This document shows positions 23,220-32,176 of a DNA stretch of 64,000 nucleotides, one piece after another. A program made the translations under genes and the position numbers. A model generated the notes under the pieces. It was not told the origin of the DNA and did not search any database. It worked only from the letters and a program-made list of their open reading frames with translations. The stretch comes from Nocardia vinacea NBRC 16497 (lineage in GTDB: Bacteria; Actinomycetota; Actinomycetes; Mycobacteriales; Mycobacteriaceae): NCBI RefSeq assembly GCF_000308835.1, contig NZ_BAGN01000182.1, positions 1 to 64,000 of the forward strand. Direction: 5' to 3'. Within the stretch, counting starts at the first letter, position 1, and the number at the start of each line of letters is the position of its first letter.

Positions 23220-25178
23220 ATGAGCTCGACCCAGACCGCAGATCCGCCGACCCTGCTCACGGGGCTGTGGCAACGCAAGCTACCGCACTATCCCGATACA
23301 CCCGCCCGCTCCTGGTATCTGGCCGTCGTGGTCATCGCCTCGATCGCGCTCTACTACCAATTATTCGTCACCGGCGCCGTTGGCAATGAACTCATCGGCT
23401 ACTTCGACCTCTCCTTCGCCTACTTCGTCTGGATCTTCATCATCGGCGCCGCCTTCGGTGCGGTGGCCTCGGTGCTCGCGGGCGTGCTGGATCGATGGGG
23501 CCGGGCGAATATCGTCGCCTACGGCGTGGTGATCTGCTCGCTGCTGACCCTGTTCGCGGTGCCCGCGACGACCACCAAGGAGCAGTACCTGTTCGTGTAC
23601 TGCCTGGTGAGCATTGTCGAGGGCGCGGTGCTGGTAGCCACACCGGCTCTGATCCGCGACTTCTCCCCGCAGCTGGACCGGGCATCGGCAATGGGCTTCT
23701 GGACGCTGGGACCGGTGATCGGCGCCCTGGTCACCACGCAGATCTCCACCCGCACGCTCGACGCACATCCGGACTGGCAGTACCACTACCGGCTGTGCGG
23801 CGTGATCAGCCTCGTCATCGCCGTGGTCGCGGTGATCGGATTGCGTGAGCTGAGCCCGCAACTGCGCGACCAGATCATGGTGACCTTGCGCGACCGTGCG
23901 CTGATCGAAGCCCGCGCTCGCGGTCTGGACGTCAAGGAACTCGAGCAGGGCGTGTGGCGGCAGATGTTGCGCCCCAACATCATCGGCTCGGCCTTGGCGA
24001 TCAGCCTGTTCCTCGCCTTCTTCTACACCATCGTGTCGTTCCTACCGGTGTATATGGCGACGAACTTCGGCTTCAGTCCGGCCAAAGCCAATGCGCTCGG
24101 CAACTGGTACTGGGCCGCCAATGCGATCGCCCTGGTGCTGGCCGGGATCGTGTCGGACAAACTCAAGGTGCGCAAGCCGTTCATGATCGTCGGCGCGCTC
24201 ATCAGCATCGTCGGCATGTACCTGTTCATCGGCTACACCGATCAGCCCGATACCGATTACTACTCGTTCGCAACGGTTTTCGTGGTGATCGCGGTCGGCA
24301 CCGGCATCGCCTACTCCACCTGGATGGCGAGCTTCACCGAGACGGTCGAGGCCCGTAATCCGGCCGCGACCGCGGTGGGGCTCGCGGTGTGGGGCGGCAC
24401 GCTGCGCAGCGTCGTCACCGTGGTGCTGTTCGGATTGCTGATCGTGGTGAACGCTGCCGGTCCGCTGGTCAATTACGGACCACGGCTGTCGGAGATCGCG
24501 CACAAATACTCCCAGCAACTCGCGACCATCCAGACGGTCGGCACGGAAACCCTTGCGGCACTGCAGCAGAACCCCAATGATCAGGTCGCACAGGTCACCG
24601 CGCTGACCAAACTGACCGGCGCGTCACCGGCCGATATCCAGACGACCGTCGGCCTCAACACCCGCTACCCGCAGGAATTGGCGACGCTGCAGGCGATCGA
24701 TTCGGCGACACTGGCCACGCTGACCACGAATCCGGCCGATGCGAACGCAGGGCTGGCAGCGGTCGGACAGGTCGCGAAGAAGTTCGGCATTCCGGTGGAT
24801 CAGGCGATCGCGCGCCTGCAAGCCGTGCAGCAGATTCCGGCCGCTGACCTCGCGGTGGCGGCGACCGTCGGCCCCAAACTGGCGCAGGCGACTACGCAGT
24901 TGCAGTCGGTCGGCACCATTCCGGCCGATGATCAGGCCTATCTCGCCGCGCACGCCAAGGAAGTACAGCAGGCGCAAGCCGATTCGCCGAAGCAGTGGGA
25001 ACGCTGGTGGTGGATCTGCCTGGCCGCACAGGTCGTGTTCCTGCCGTTCGTCTTCCTGATGGCCGGACACTGGAGCCCGAAGAAGGCGGCCGCCGAGGCC
25101 AAGGCGCACGATGAACTCGTCGAGCGCGAACTGGCCGCGATCGCGGAGGAAGAGCCGGAGCCGGAACCCGCCGGTTAG
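23220..25178 (+). CDS. MFS transporter with a large insertion before the last membrane helix
   Basis: 652 residues, well above the usual 400-470. Residues 1-420 form a normal MFS core: the loop 2-3 motif appears as GVLDRWGRANIVAYG near 88, and eleven or so membrane helices follow, ending VVTVVLFGLLIVVNAAGPL. Then come about 165 residues without membrane segments, rich in Ala/Leu/Thr/Gln (TVGTETLAALQQN, QAIDSATLATLT, TVGPKLAQATTQLQ), which look like repeated short helices. A final membrane helix WWWICLAAQVVFLPFVFLMAG and an acidic tail follow. By topology the insertion lies between helices 11 and 12, so probably outside the membrane. Substrate unknown; the core resembles metabolite/H+ symporters. 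Confidence 0.8.
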   Translation: MSSTQTADPPTLLTGLWQRKLPHYPDTPARSWYLAVVVIASIALYYQLFVTGAVGNELIGYFDLSFAYFVWIFIIGAAFGAVASVLAGVLDRWGRANIVAYGVVICSLLTLFAVPATTTKEQYLFVYCLVSIVEGAVLVATPALIRDFSPQLDRASAMGFWTLGPVIGALVTTQISTRTLDAHPDWQYHYRLCGVISLVIAVVAVIGLRELSPQLRDQIMVTLRDRALIEARARGLDVKELEQGVWRQMLRPNIIGSALAISLFLAFFYTIVSFLPVYMATNFGFSPAKANALGNWYWAANAIALVLAGIVSDKLKVRKPFMIVGALISIVGMYLFIGYTDQPDTDYYSFATVFVVIAVGTGIAYSTWMASFTETVEARNPAATAVGLAVWGGTLRSVVTVVLFGLLIVVNAAGPLVNYGPRLSEIAHKYSQQLATIQTVGTETLAALQQNPNDQVAQVTALTKLTGASPADIQTTVGLNTRYPQELATLQAIDSATLATLTTNPADANAGLAAVGQVAKKFGIPVDQAIARLQAVQQIPAADLAVAATVGPKLAQATTQLQSVGTIPADDQAYLAAHAKEVQQAQADSPKQWERWWWICLAAQVVFLPFVFLMAGHWSPKKAAAEAKAHDELVERELAAIAEEEPEPEPAG

Positions 25179-25214
25179 TTGCGTCGTGCCGGGCGGTACG
25201 GCCGCCCGGCACGA

Positions 25215-25952
25215 TCACTTGGTCAGGTCGACAACCCATTCGTGGTTGTTCACGTCGATCTTGTTCTTGCCGTCGAAGACCGCGGGCGTTGCGACCTCGC
25301 CATTGGCATCGGTCAGGGCGGCACGTGCCATCTGCGCGTGGATCTTCGCCGCGTCGAGTTTCGCGCCGGAGTTGATGCACTGTACCGCCTCCAGCGAGGC
25401 GCCCGATTCCTTCGCGACATTCGCGAGATCGTCATTGCCGAGATCCGCGCCGCCTTCGTTCGGCTGCTTCGAGGTGAACAGCAGCGCATGGAATTTCGAA
25501 TACACCGGACCCGAACCGTTATCCGCGACACATTCGTTAGCGGCGACCGCACGGGTCGAATAATCCTTGCTCTTCGACTTCGGGTCGAGGAATGTCACGA
25601 GGTGGTAGCGGACGGCGAGTTTGCCCTCGTCCATCTGCTGCGCGATCTCCTGACCGTAGAGTCGCTCCAGCGCGCCGCAGGACGGGCACAGCGGATCCTC
25701 GTACACATCGATGGTCTTCGCCGCGTCCGGGCGACCGAGGAGAATCGTGCCGTTGTTCTGGTCCAGGACCGCGCGCACGTCCGCACTGTGCACCGATCCA
25801 TAGCCGTCATTGCGGATCGTGGCGTCGTCGCGCCCCCACCGGAACGCGAGGATCACGATCAACACGATGAGCGCGAGCGCCACGCCACCCAGGGCATATG
25901 TGGTCGCACTGGACATCGGCCGCGGCGTGTACTTCGATCCCGATTCGCTCAC
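25215..25952 (-). CDS. membrane-anchored DsbA-like thioredoxin-fold protein
   Basis: 245 residues if started at the GTG 25952 (VSESGSKYTPRPMSS...); the ATG at 25916 is the alternative. One N-terminal membrane helix (TTYALGGVALALIVLIVILAF) is followed by an extracytoplasmic thioredoxin-fold domain with the active site EDPLCPSCGALE (CPSC), a helical insert, and ATPAVFDGKNKID with the cis-Pro. Actinobacterial DsbA/MdbA-like proteins oxidise or isomerise disulfides in exported proteins. Single gene, convergent with the MFS transporter upstream. The CPSC dipeptide differs from the common CPHC. Confidence 0.8.
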   Translation of the reverse strand: MSESGSKYTPRPMSSATTYALGGVALALIVLIVILAFRWGRDDATIRNDGYGSVHSADVRAVLDQNNGTILLGRPDAAKTIDVYEDPLCPSCGALERLYGQEIAQQMDEGKLAVRYHLVTFLDPKSKSKDYSTRAVAANECVADNGSGPVYSKFHALLFTSKQPNEGGADLGNDDLANVAKESGASLEAVQCINSGAKLDAAKIHAQMARAALTDANGEVATPAVFDGKNKIDVNNHEWVVDLTK

Positions 25953-26071
25953 CCCGAACACTCTGCCCCAACCACACCCCACCTGATGCACGGGGTGCTT
26001 GATCACCATGCATTGATGCAGGCAAACGTTGAGAGCGCCCGCCAGGGTCACATGGTGATCAGAAGTCCAGA

Positions 26072-27688
26072 TCAGCGGGAGGCGTAGTTGTTGTCGTGGG
26101 GGTCGGGGGTGGGGGCGTCGACGAGGCGCTCGGGGCCGTAGGTGTGGGCGGGTGGGCTATCCGCGATGGCTTCCACTTTCGATTCCACAACGCGTCGGTG
26201 CAATGGTTCCGGGACGAGTGTCCAGATGGCGGCTGCGATGGCGAGCAGAGCGCCGGTCAGGGCGAGGGCGAGGCCGTAGGAGAAGTGTTGGGCCACGGCG
26301 CCTACCGCGACCGGGCCGATGACGGTGCCGAGATCGGCCGCCATTTGGAACCCCGCGAGGACCGGGCCGCCACGGGCCTTCGGTCCGATGACGTCCGCGA
26401 CCGCCGCCTGTTGGGCGGGGGTGAACATGCCCGAGCCGAGCCCGGCCACGAATGAGGTCAGCAGCAGCCAGGGCAGGTTCGACGCGAGACCGAGTCCGGC
26501 GGTACCGGCCGCGCAGATCAGGGATCCGATGATCAGGAAGGGTTTGCGCCCGAAGCGGTCCGAGAGCCGCCCTGATGCGAAAAGCACCGCCACATTGCCC
26601 GCGGCGAACACCGTCAGCGTGACACCCGCCATGCCCGGTTGCTGATGCAGCACTTCGACAACGAGCAGCGGCACCAATGCCATCCGCACGCCGAATACCG
26701 CCGCGCCATTGGCGAAATTCGACAGCAGTACCGCCCGATACTCCGACCTTGCCAGTCCCTCCCGGAACGACATCAGCCGCAGCCCGCCCACCGGTTCCGG
26801 TGCGGCCAGGGTCGAATGCCGCAGGTTCACATAGACCACCGCGGTCGCGAGCAACAGCGCCGCCGCGTAGATCAGGAACGGCGCCCGCAGTCCGAGCCCG
26901 GCGAGCGCACCACCGACCAGCGGCCCGCTCACGGATCCGATCAGAAAGCTTGTCGACCACAGCCCGGACACCCGCCCGCGCTGTGCGGGCGGCGACATCC
27001 GGATCACCAGTGCCAGCGACGACACCGTGAACATGGTCGACCCGACTCCGCCCGCCGACCGCAAAACCAGCAGCTGCCAATAACTCTGGGCGAATGCGCT
27101 GGCCCCGGTCGACACCGCCACGATCAACAAGCCCCCGAGATACACCGACCGCTCCCCCAGCCGCTGCACCAACCGCCCACTGACCGGCGCGAACAACAGC
27201 CGCATCAACGCAAACGCACTGACAATCGCCGAAGCCGCGGCAACCCCAACCCCGAACCCCCGCGCAAACTGTGGCAGCACCGGCGCCACCAGGCCGAACC
27301 CGACGGCGATAACAAACGATGCCCCGACCAACACCCAGATCTCAACCGGCAACGCCCTGGATGCCGCCCCACTCCATCCAGCCCCCGCCCCACCCTGCTC
27401 CCCAACAGAATCCGATGCCCCAACCGATCCCGCCGACCCCCACGCCTTCGCCGACCCCGCCGCGCCCGCCGACGCTCCCGAACCTAGTGACCTCGCCCCC
27501 TCCCCACCGGACGCCGCCGCAGTCTCTGCCGATCCCGCCGATGCTCCCGGCCCTGGTGAATCCGACGCGCCCGACGCCGCTGCCTGCCCCGCCCCCACTG
27601 GCGCTCCCGCCCCTAACGCGCCCGTCTCCCCCGCTGAAGCTCTCGAACCTAGCGACTCCGACGACCCCGCAGTCGATCCATCACTCAC
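26072..27688 (-). CDS. MFS drug-efflux-type transporter with Ala/Gly/Ser-rich N-terminal extension
   Basis: About 538 residues. The GTG at 27688 overlaps the end of the phosphoglucomutase gene by 8 bp, implying coupling. The first ~110 residues are almost only Gly, Ala and Ser with a few acidic residues (GSGASAGAAGSAKAWGSAGSV). The MFS core starts at LPVEIWVLVGASFVIAVGFGL, with helices, RLVQRLGERSVYLGG (motif A-like) and, at the second half, GRLSDRFGRKPFLIIGSL. This is a 12-helix DHA1-like exporter by appearance. The extension would be cytoplasmic and disordered. A shorter real protein starting near the core cannot be excluded, as no strong internal ribosome site is obvious. Confidence 0.75.
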   Translation of the reverse strand: MSDGSTAGSSESLGSRASAGETGALGAGAPVGAGQAAASGASDSPGPGASAGSAETAAASGGEGARSLGSGASAGAAGSAKAWGSAGSVGASDSVGEQGGAGAGWSGAASRALPVEIWVLVGASFVIAVGFGLVAPVLPQFARGFGVGVAAASAIVSAFALMRLLFAPVSGRLVQRLGERSVYLGGLLIVAVSTGASAFAQSYWQLLVLRSAGGVGSTMFTVSSLALVIRMSPPAQRGRVSGLWSTSFLIGSVSGPLVGGALAGLGLRAPFLIYAAALLLATAVVYVNLRHSTLAAPEPVGGLRLMSFREGLARSEYRAVLLSNFANGAAVFGVRMALVPLLVVEVLHQQPGMAGVTLTVFAAGNVAVLFASGRLSDRFGRKPFLIIGSLICAAGTAGLGLASNLPWLLLTSFVAGLGSGMFTPAQQAAVADVIGPKARGGPVLAGFQMAADLGTVIGPVAVGAVAQHFSYGLALALTGALLAIAAAIWTLVPEPLHRRVVESKVEAIADSPPAHTYGPERLVDAPTPDPHDNNYASR

Positions 27689-29321
27689 CGGACAGCGCCT
27701 GCCCAACCACTTCTTCCGCGGCCGCTTGGACCTGGGTCAGGTGTTCGGGGCCCTCGAAGGACTCCGCGTAGATCTTGTACTTGTCTTCGGTGCCGGAGGG
27801 GCGGGCGGCGAACCAGGCGTTTTCGGTGGTGACCTTCAGGCCGCCGAGAGGGGCGCCGTTGCCGCGGGCTCGGGTGAGGACCGCGGTGATCGGCTCACCG
27901 GCGATCTCCTTGGTGGTGATCATGTCCGGTGTCAACTTCCCGAGCAGTGCTTTCTGTTCCGGGGTCGCCGCGGCATCGATGCGGGCATAGGCCGGACTGC
28001 CGTACCGCTTCTCGAGTTCGACATAGCGCGCGGACGGGCTCTGGCCGGTGACCGCGGCGATCTCGGTGGCCAGCAGGGCGAGCAGGATGCCGTCTTTATC
28101 GGTGGTCCACACGGTGCCGTCCATCCGCAGGAACGATGCGCCCGCACTCTCCTCACCGCCGAAAGCCAGACTGCCGCTGAACAATCCGGGCACGAAGAAC
28201 TTGAAGCCGACCGGCACCTCGTACACATCGCGCCCGAGCACGCTGACCACCCGGTCGATCATCGACGAACTCACCGCCGTCTTGCCGATCTTGGTGAGCG
28301 CATCCCAGCCCATCCGGTTCGCGACCAGATATTCGATGGCGACCGCGAGGAAGTGGTTCGGATTCATCAGTCCGCCATCGGGTGTGACGATGCCGTGCCG
28401 ATCCGCGTCGGCGTCGTTGCCGGTGGAGATGTCGTAGTCGTCCTTGATGGCGATCAGCGAGGCCATCGCATAGCGCGAGGACGGATCCATCCGAATCTTG
28501 CCGTCGGAGTCCAGCGTCATGAACCGCCAGGTCGGATCGACGAACGGGTTGACGACCTCGAGCTCGAGGTCGTAGCGCTGCCCGATCTCCTCCCAGTAGT
28601 CGACACTGGCCCCACCCATCGGATCGGCGCCGAGTCGAATCCCTGCGCCGCGAATGGCGTCCAGATTCAACACATTCGGCAGATCCGCGATGTAGTGGTC
28701 GAGGTAGTCGTAGCGCTCGACGCAGTTTTCCAGCGCATGGCGAAGCGTGGTCCGCCGCACCCCGGCCAAGCCGTTGCGCAACAGTTCGTTGGCGCGGTTG
28801 GCGATGGCGTCGGTGGCCTTGGTATCGGCCGGACCGCCGTGCGGCGGGTTGTATTTGAAGCCGCCGTCGCGCGGCGGATTATGCGACGGCGTGACGACGA
28901 TGCCATCGGCCTGATGCTTTGCCCCACCGCGGTTGTGCCGCAACACCGCATGACTCAGCGCGGGCGTCGGGGTGTAGCGATCGCGCGCGTCGATCATCGC
29001 GGTCACATCATTGGCGGCGAGCACCTCGAGTGCGGTGGTCCACGCGGGTTCGGACAATGCGTGGGTATCGCGGGCCAGATAGACCGGACCGGTAATCCCC
29101 CGCGTGGCACGGTATTCCACGATCGACTGGGTGATGGCCAGGATATGCGCCTCGTTGAACGCGGTATCCAGACTGGAACCCCGATGCCCCGAGGTGCCGA
29201 ACGCCACCTGCTGCGCCGGCTCGGCCGGATCCGGGATGCGGCTGTAGTAGGCCGTCACCAGACGCGCGATGTCTTCCAGGTCGGTGGGACGCGCGGGTCG
29301 CCCGGCTCGATCATGGGCCAT
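27681..29321 (-). CDS. pgm: phosphoglucomutase (alpha-D-glucose-phosphate-specific)
   Basis: 546 residues from the ATG at 29321, which follows GGAAGGGAG. Interconverts glucose-1-phosphate and glucose-6-phosphate for glycogen, trehalose and cell-wall precursors. Visible: substrate loop QQVAFGTSGHRGSS near residue 40, catalytic phosphoserine loop GIVVTPSHNPPRDGGFKYNPPHGGPAD near 145, Mg loop GNDADADRHGIVTPDGG near 305, FGGEESAG near 395, and the phosphate-binding RPSGTEDKYKIYAES at the end. Length and motifs are standard for the bacterial Pgm type. It follows the fluoride-export genes by 47 bp and runs into the MFS gene, so it probably belongs to the same transcript. Confidence 0.92.
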   Translation of the reverse strand: MAHDRAGRPARPTDLEDIARLVTAYYSRIPDPAEPAQQVAFGTSGHRGSSLDTAFNEAHILAITQSIVEYRATRGITGPVYLARDTHALSEPAWTTALEVLAANDVTAMIDARDRYTPTPALSHAVLRHNRGGAKHQADGIVVTPSHNPPRDGGFKYNPPHGGPADTKATDAIANRANELLRNGLAGVRRTTLRHALENCVERYDYLDHYIADLPNVLNLDAIRGAGIRLGADPMGGASVDYWEEIGQRYDLELEVVNPFVDPTWRFMTLDSDGKIRMDPSSRYAMASLIAIKDDYDISTGNDADADRHGIVTPDGGLMNPNHFLAVAIEYLVANRMGWDALTKIGKTAVSSSMIDRVVSVLGRDVYEVPVGFKFFVPGLFSGSLAFGGEESAGASFLRMDGTVWTTDKDGILLALLATEIAAVTGQSPSARYVELEKRYGSPAYARIDAAATPEQKALLGKLTPDMITTKEIAGEPITAVLTRARGNGAPLGGLKVTTENAWFAARPSGTEDKYKIYAESFEGPEHLTQVQAAAEEVVGQALSGE

Positions 29322-29368
29322 GCTCGGGTCTCCCTTCCGTGTCGGCTGCGCCCGGCTCGTCATCAAAA

Positions 29369-29731
29369 TCATGTCCACAACCACTGGGTCGTGGCCGCGG
29401 CGACGAACACCGCGGTCAGGCTGGTCACGACGCTGATCACCACATTGCCCACCGCATAGGCGTAGGCACCCTCGGCCGCGAGCCTGATCGTCTCGTAGCC
29501 GAATGTGCTGAATGTGGTCAGCGCACCGCAGAAACCTGTTCCCGCGGTCGCCAGCAGCCAGCTGTTCGCGCCGGCGCCGATCAGTCCACCGAGCAACGCC
29601 GAACCGACAATGTTAACGGTCAATGTGCCCAGCGGCAGCAGAGATTCGAATCGCGCGGCCATCGCACGGTCGATGAGATACCGCGCAGGCGCGCCGAGCA
29701 TGCCGCCGACCAGTACGAGCACCACCATCAT
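29369..29731 (-). CDS. crcB: CrcB/Fluc fluoride channel subunit
   Basis: 120 residues, four membrane helices. Family landmarks: GGMLGAPARYLIDR near the start (G-x-x-x-R-Y), GTLTVNIVGSALLGGLIG with the conserved Asn, and GFCGALTTFSTFGYET with the Thr/Phe box. Fluc channels are dual-topology dimers that let fluoride out of the cell. A second crcB copy lies upstream of the DUF190 gene, so these may form a heterodimer. Its ATG overlaps the DUF190 stop by 4 bp. Confidence 0.93.
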   Translation of the reverse strand: MMVVLVLVGGMLGAPARYLIDRAMAARFESLLPLGTLTVNIVGSALLGGLIGAGANSWLLATAGTGFCGALTTFSTFGYETIRLAAEGAYAYAVGNVVISVVTSLTAVFVAAATTQWLWT

Positions 29732-30102
29732 CGAGCGACCCCCAGCGTCGGCTGCCAGATCTCTACTTCGGACAATGCGACATTCACCGCGGCGAACACC
29801 TCGGAATTCTGTTCGACGAAGTCACGCAACCGCTCGGTCTCGTCAATGATCATCACCAGCACGGGTAGGTGTTCGGCCAGATCGAGGATCCGACTGGTGT
29901 GGATGCGCGAGGACGCGCCGTAACCTTCCACGCCGCGCCACACGCTGGCGCCGGCCAGTCCGGTGTCGCGGGCGCGCCGCACGATCTCGTGGTAGAGGGG
30001 CCCGTGCCGCCACTTGTCGTCCTCGTCGAGCAGCAGTGTCAGCCGCGCGGCCGACTGCCACTGTCCCGCCGCCGGACCAGTGCCCGTCGGTGAATCTTTC
30101 AT
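29728..30102 (-). CDS. DUF190 protein of the fluoride operon
   Basis: 124 residues starting MKDSPTGTGPAAGQ; the ATG at 30102 follows GGAAGGGGG. Core LTLLLDEDDKWRHGPLYHEIVRRARDTGLAGASVWRGVEGYGASSRIHTSRILDLAEHLPVLVMIID is the PII-like DUF190 fold. DUF190 genes are commonly next to crcB pairs and are thought to regulate or assist fluoride export; the mechanism is not established. Located between the two crcB genes and coupled to the second. Confidence 0.88.
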   Translation of the reverse strand: MKDSPTGTGPAAGQWQSAARLTLLLDEDDKWRHGPLYHEIVRRARDTGLAGASVWRGVEGYGASSRIHTSRILDLAEHLPVLVMIIDETERLRDFVEQNSEVFAAVNVALSEVEIWQPTLGVAR

Positions 30103-30135
30103 CGCCTGACCCCCTTCCGTCGCACTCTCCACTAT

Positions 30136-30564
30136 TCAACTCGTCCGCCGTGCCGTACCAGTAGCCCACCGCGCCAAAACCATGCCGAGCACGACCGCCC
30201 CCAGGCCCGCCACCACCGTTCCCCCGAGATAGCCGAGCGCCTCGACCGGCGCACCCGATTCGAGCAGTCTACGAACCTCGAGGCTGTAGGTGGAAAAAGT
30301 GGTGAAGCCGCCGAGCACGCCGATACCGAGAAATGGGCGGAGCAGTCTGTGGGCTACCCATACCTCGGTGATCAGAACCATCAGAATTCCGATCGCAAAG
30401 CATCCCACGACATTGATCGTGAAGGTCGCCCAGGGGACCTGGTGCGGTTGTGCGGGCCACCACACGCCGATGCCGTAGCGTGCCAGCGCGCCGAGACCAC
30501 CGCCGAGGGAGATCACCACCAGCACCGACGGCTCGACGGCAGGGATGCGGGCCCGCTGACCCAT
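30136..30564 (-). CDS. crcB: CrcB/Fluc fluoride channel subunit (second copy)
   Basis: 142 residues from the ATG at 30564 with AGGAGGT 7 nt upstream; the long N-terminal frame to 30849 overlaps the lipase gene and is rejected. Landmarks: GGGLGALARYGIGVW, WATFTINVVGCFAIGIL and LGGFTTFSTYSLEVRRL. First gene of the operon crcB-DUF190-crcB-pgm-MFS. I looked for a fluoride riboswitch in the 190 bp upstream and did not find the conserved core. Confidence 0.92.
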   Translation of the reverse strand: MGQRARIPAVEPSVLVVISLGGGLGALARYGIGVWWPAQPHQVPWATFTINVVGCFAIGILMVLITEVWVAHRLLRPFLGIGVLGGFTTFSTYSLEVRRLLESGAPVEALGYLGGTVVAGLGAVVLGMVLARWATGTARRTS

Positions 30565-30757
30565 GCGCTGACCTCCTGCCGAGCCGAATGTCACCGGCGC
30601 AATGCTAACGGTCGGGTCGGCGGAGCCGAACATCCGGGACGACGGCACGCACCATGACCAGCGTCGTTCGTTGACACGGCGGCGGCGAGAACGTACGAAT
30701 GCCTGGAAGGTTTGGCCGAAGTTCCCACCCAACCCCAACGGACACAGGTCGGGAGCG

Positions 30758-32047
30758 ATGATGGCGGCACGAATGGCGGTATCCGAAGCGCCTGGAGAGA
30801 CGGCGCAAAACGGGCGCCAGCAACTGATCGGCAGATCGATTCGTGGCAACTGGGGATCTTCGGTCCGGCGCCTCGGTATCGCGGCATTGGCGGTCGCGCT
30901 GGCCGGACTCGGCTATGCGCCGCCTGCCATGGCACAGGCGATCTATCCGATTCCAGAGCCGGATGGTTTCTATTGGGCGCCACCGGATGTGGGCAACTTC
31001 CAGCCCGGCGATGTGATCCGCAGTCGGCCGGTGGCCGCGGCGGGCTTTCCAGGCGCGACAGCATGGCAGTTGCTGTACCGGTCGACCGATTCGGCAGGCA
31101 ATCCCATCGCGGCCATGACCACCCTGCTGCTACCCGCGGGCGGCGGACTCAACCGGCCGCTGGTCTCGTATCAGGCGTTCATCAATTCGCTCGGCCTGCA
31201 GTGCGCGCCGTCGCACAGTCTCTTCGACGGCGGCATGCAAGAGGCGCCCGCGCTGAATCTGCTGCTGGCTCGCGGCTGGGCGGTCGCGGTTCCCGACCAC
31301 CTCGGGCCGACCAGCGCCTATGGCGCGGCCCGCCTCGGCGGTCGGCTCACCCTGGACGGGATACGCGCGGTAAAGCGTTTCGCGCCAGCCGATCTCGCGG
31401 CTAGTCCGGTCGGCATGGCCGGATACTCGGGCGGCGCTATGGCGACCGGATTCGCGGCGGCAATGGCACCGGAGTATGCGCCGGAGCTGCCGATCGTCGG
31501 GGTCGCGCAGGGCGGGGTTCCGGTGAATATCGGCAAGCTGGCCCGCGATGTCGGCAGGCAGCCGAACCCGCTGTTCGGCCTCGGATTCGCTGCAACCGTC
31601 GGTCTGGAGCGCGAATATCCGGCCCAGCTGTCGATGGAGCGGTTCCTCAATCCCGAGGGTTGGGCACTGCGCAGCCAGGTTGCGAATGCCTGCACCTCCG
31701 AAATCATCGCGGCGGGCGCGAACAAGGACTTCGACGATGTCTTCAACGGCTCGATGTTCGACGCCGACGACACCACGATCGGGATTCTGGACGAGAACAG
31801 CCTGGAGATATATCCCGGTGTACCACGCGCTCCGATCTACGAATGGCACGGCGCCAACGATCATCAGGTGGATCCGCAGCTGGCCCGCGAGGTGGTGGGC
31901 CGCTATTGCGCGGCGGGCACGCCGGTGCTGTTCGACCTGATTCCGGGCACCGACCACAATGCGGCGATATTCGCCGGTGCGCCACGGGCATTCAACTATC
32001 TGTCCGACCGATTCGCGGGACTCCCGGCGCCCAGCAACTGTGTCTAA
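30758..32047 (+). CDS. secreted lipase of the secretory-lipase (LIP) family
   Basis: 429 residues from the first of two adjacent ATGs (30758/30761), with GGGAG just upstream; the frame to 30602 has no support. A long signal peptide (RRLGIAALAVALAGLGYAPPAMAQA) is followed by an alpha/beta hydrolase with nucleophile elbow GMAGYSGGAMATGFAA (G-x-S-x-G) and a late His in GTDHNAAIFAG. Cys pairs (LGLQCAPSHS, VANACTSE, RYCAAG) suit a secreted enzyme. The family hydrolyses triacylglycerols or esters, and such lipases are numerous in Nocardia. Divergent from the fluoride operon; a palindromic repeat lies directly after its stop. Confidence 0.85.
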   Translation: MMAARMAVSEAPGETAQNGRQQLIGRSIRGNWGSSVRRLGIAALAVALAGLGYAPPAMAQAIYPIPEPDGFYWAPPDVGNFQPGDVIRSRPVAAAGFPGATAWQLLYRSTDSAGNPIAAMTTLLLPAGGGLNRPLVSYQAFINSLGLQCAPSHSLFDGGMQEAPALNLLLARGWAVAVPDHLGPTSAYGAARLGGRLTLDGIRAVKRFAPADLAASPVGMAGYSGGAMATGFAAAMAPEYAPELPIVGVAQGGVPVNIGKLARDVGRQPNPLFGLGFAATVGLEREYPAQLSMERFLNPEGWALRSQVANACTSEIIAAGANKDFDDVFNGSMFDADDTTIGILDENSLEIYPGVPRAPIYEWHGANDHQVDPQLAREVVGRYCAAGTPVLFDLIPGTDHNAAIFAGAPRAFNYLSDRFAGLPAPSNCV

Positions 32048-32050
32048 TCT

Positions 32051-32097
32051 GCAGCGCCTGCGGCGCTGCGTGTTCGCTCGTAAGACTCGCTCCGTCG
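32051..32097. repeat. short palindromic repeat, uninterrupted copy
   Basis: GCAGCGCC-TGC-GGCGCTGC (32051-32069) is a perfect inverted repeat. It is followed by a 28-bp tail ending CGCTCGTAAGACTCGCTCCGTCG. The same head and tail recur at 35822-35963, where an extra palindrome splits them. This copy begins 4 bp after the lipase stop codon. Confidence 0.8.
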
Positions 32098-32121
32098 GGG
32101 TCACGTGTGAAAGTTCCGGCA

Positions 32122-32161
32122 CGACACAAGCCCGCATCTCGAGTGACGCGGGCTTGTGTCG
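32122..32161. terminator. bidirectional terminator between convergent lipase and MFS genes
   Basis: Perfect 14-bp arms (CGACACAAGCCCGC and its complement) around a 12-base loop, lying between the lipase stop (32047) and the MFS stop (32177). Confidence 0.8.
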
Positions 32162-32176
32162 TTCGAGCGGAACAGA

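Noticed and set aside
30565..30757. Fluoride riboswitch before crcB
   Set aside because: Searched by eye on the minus strand for the crcB-motif core and found no match.
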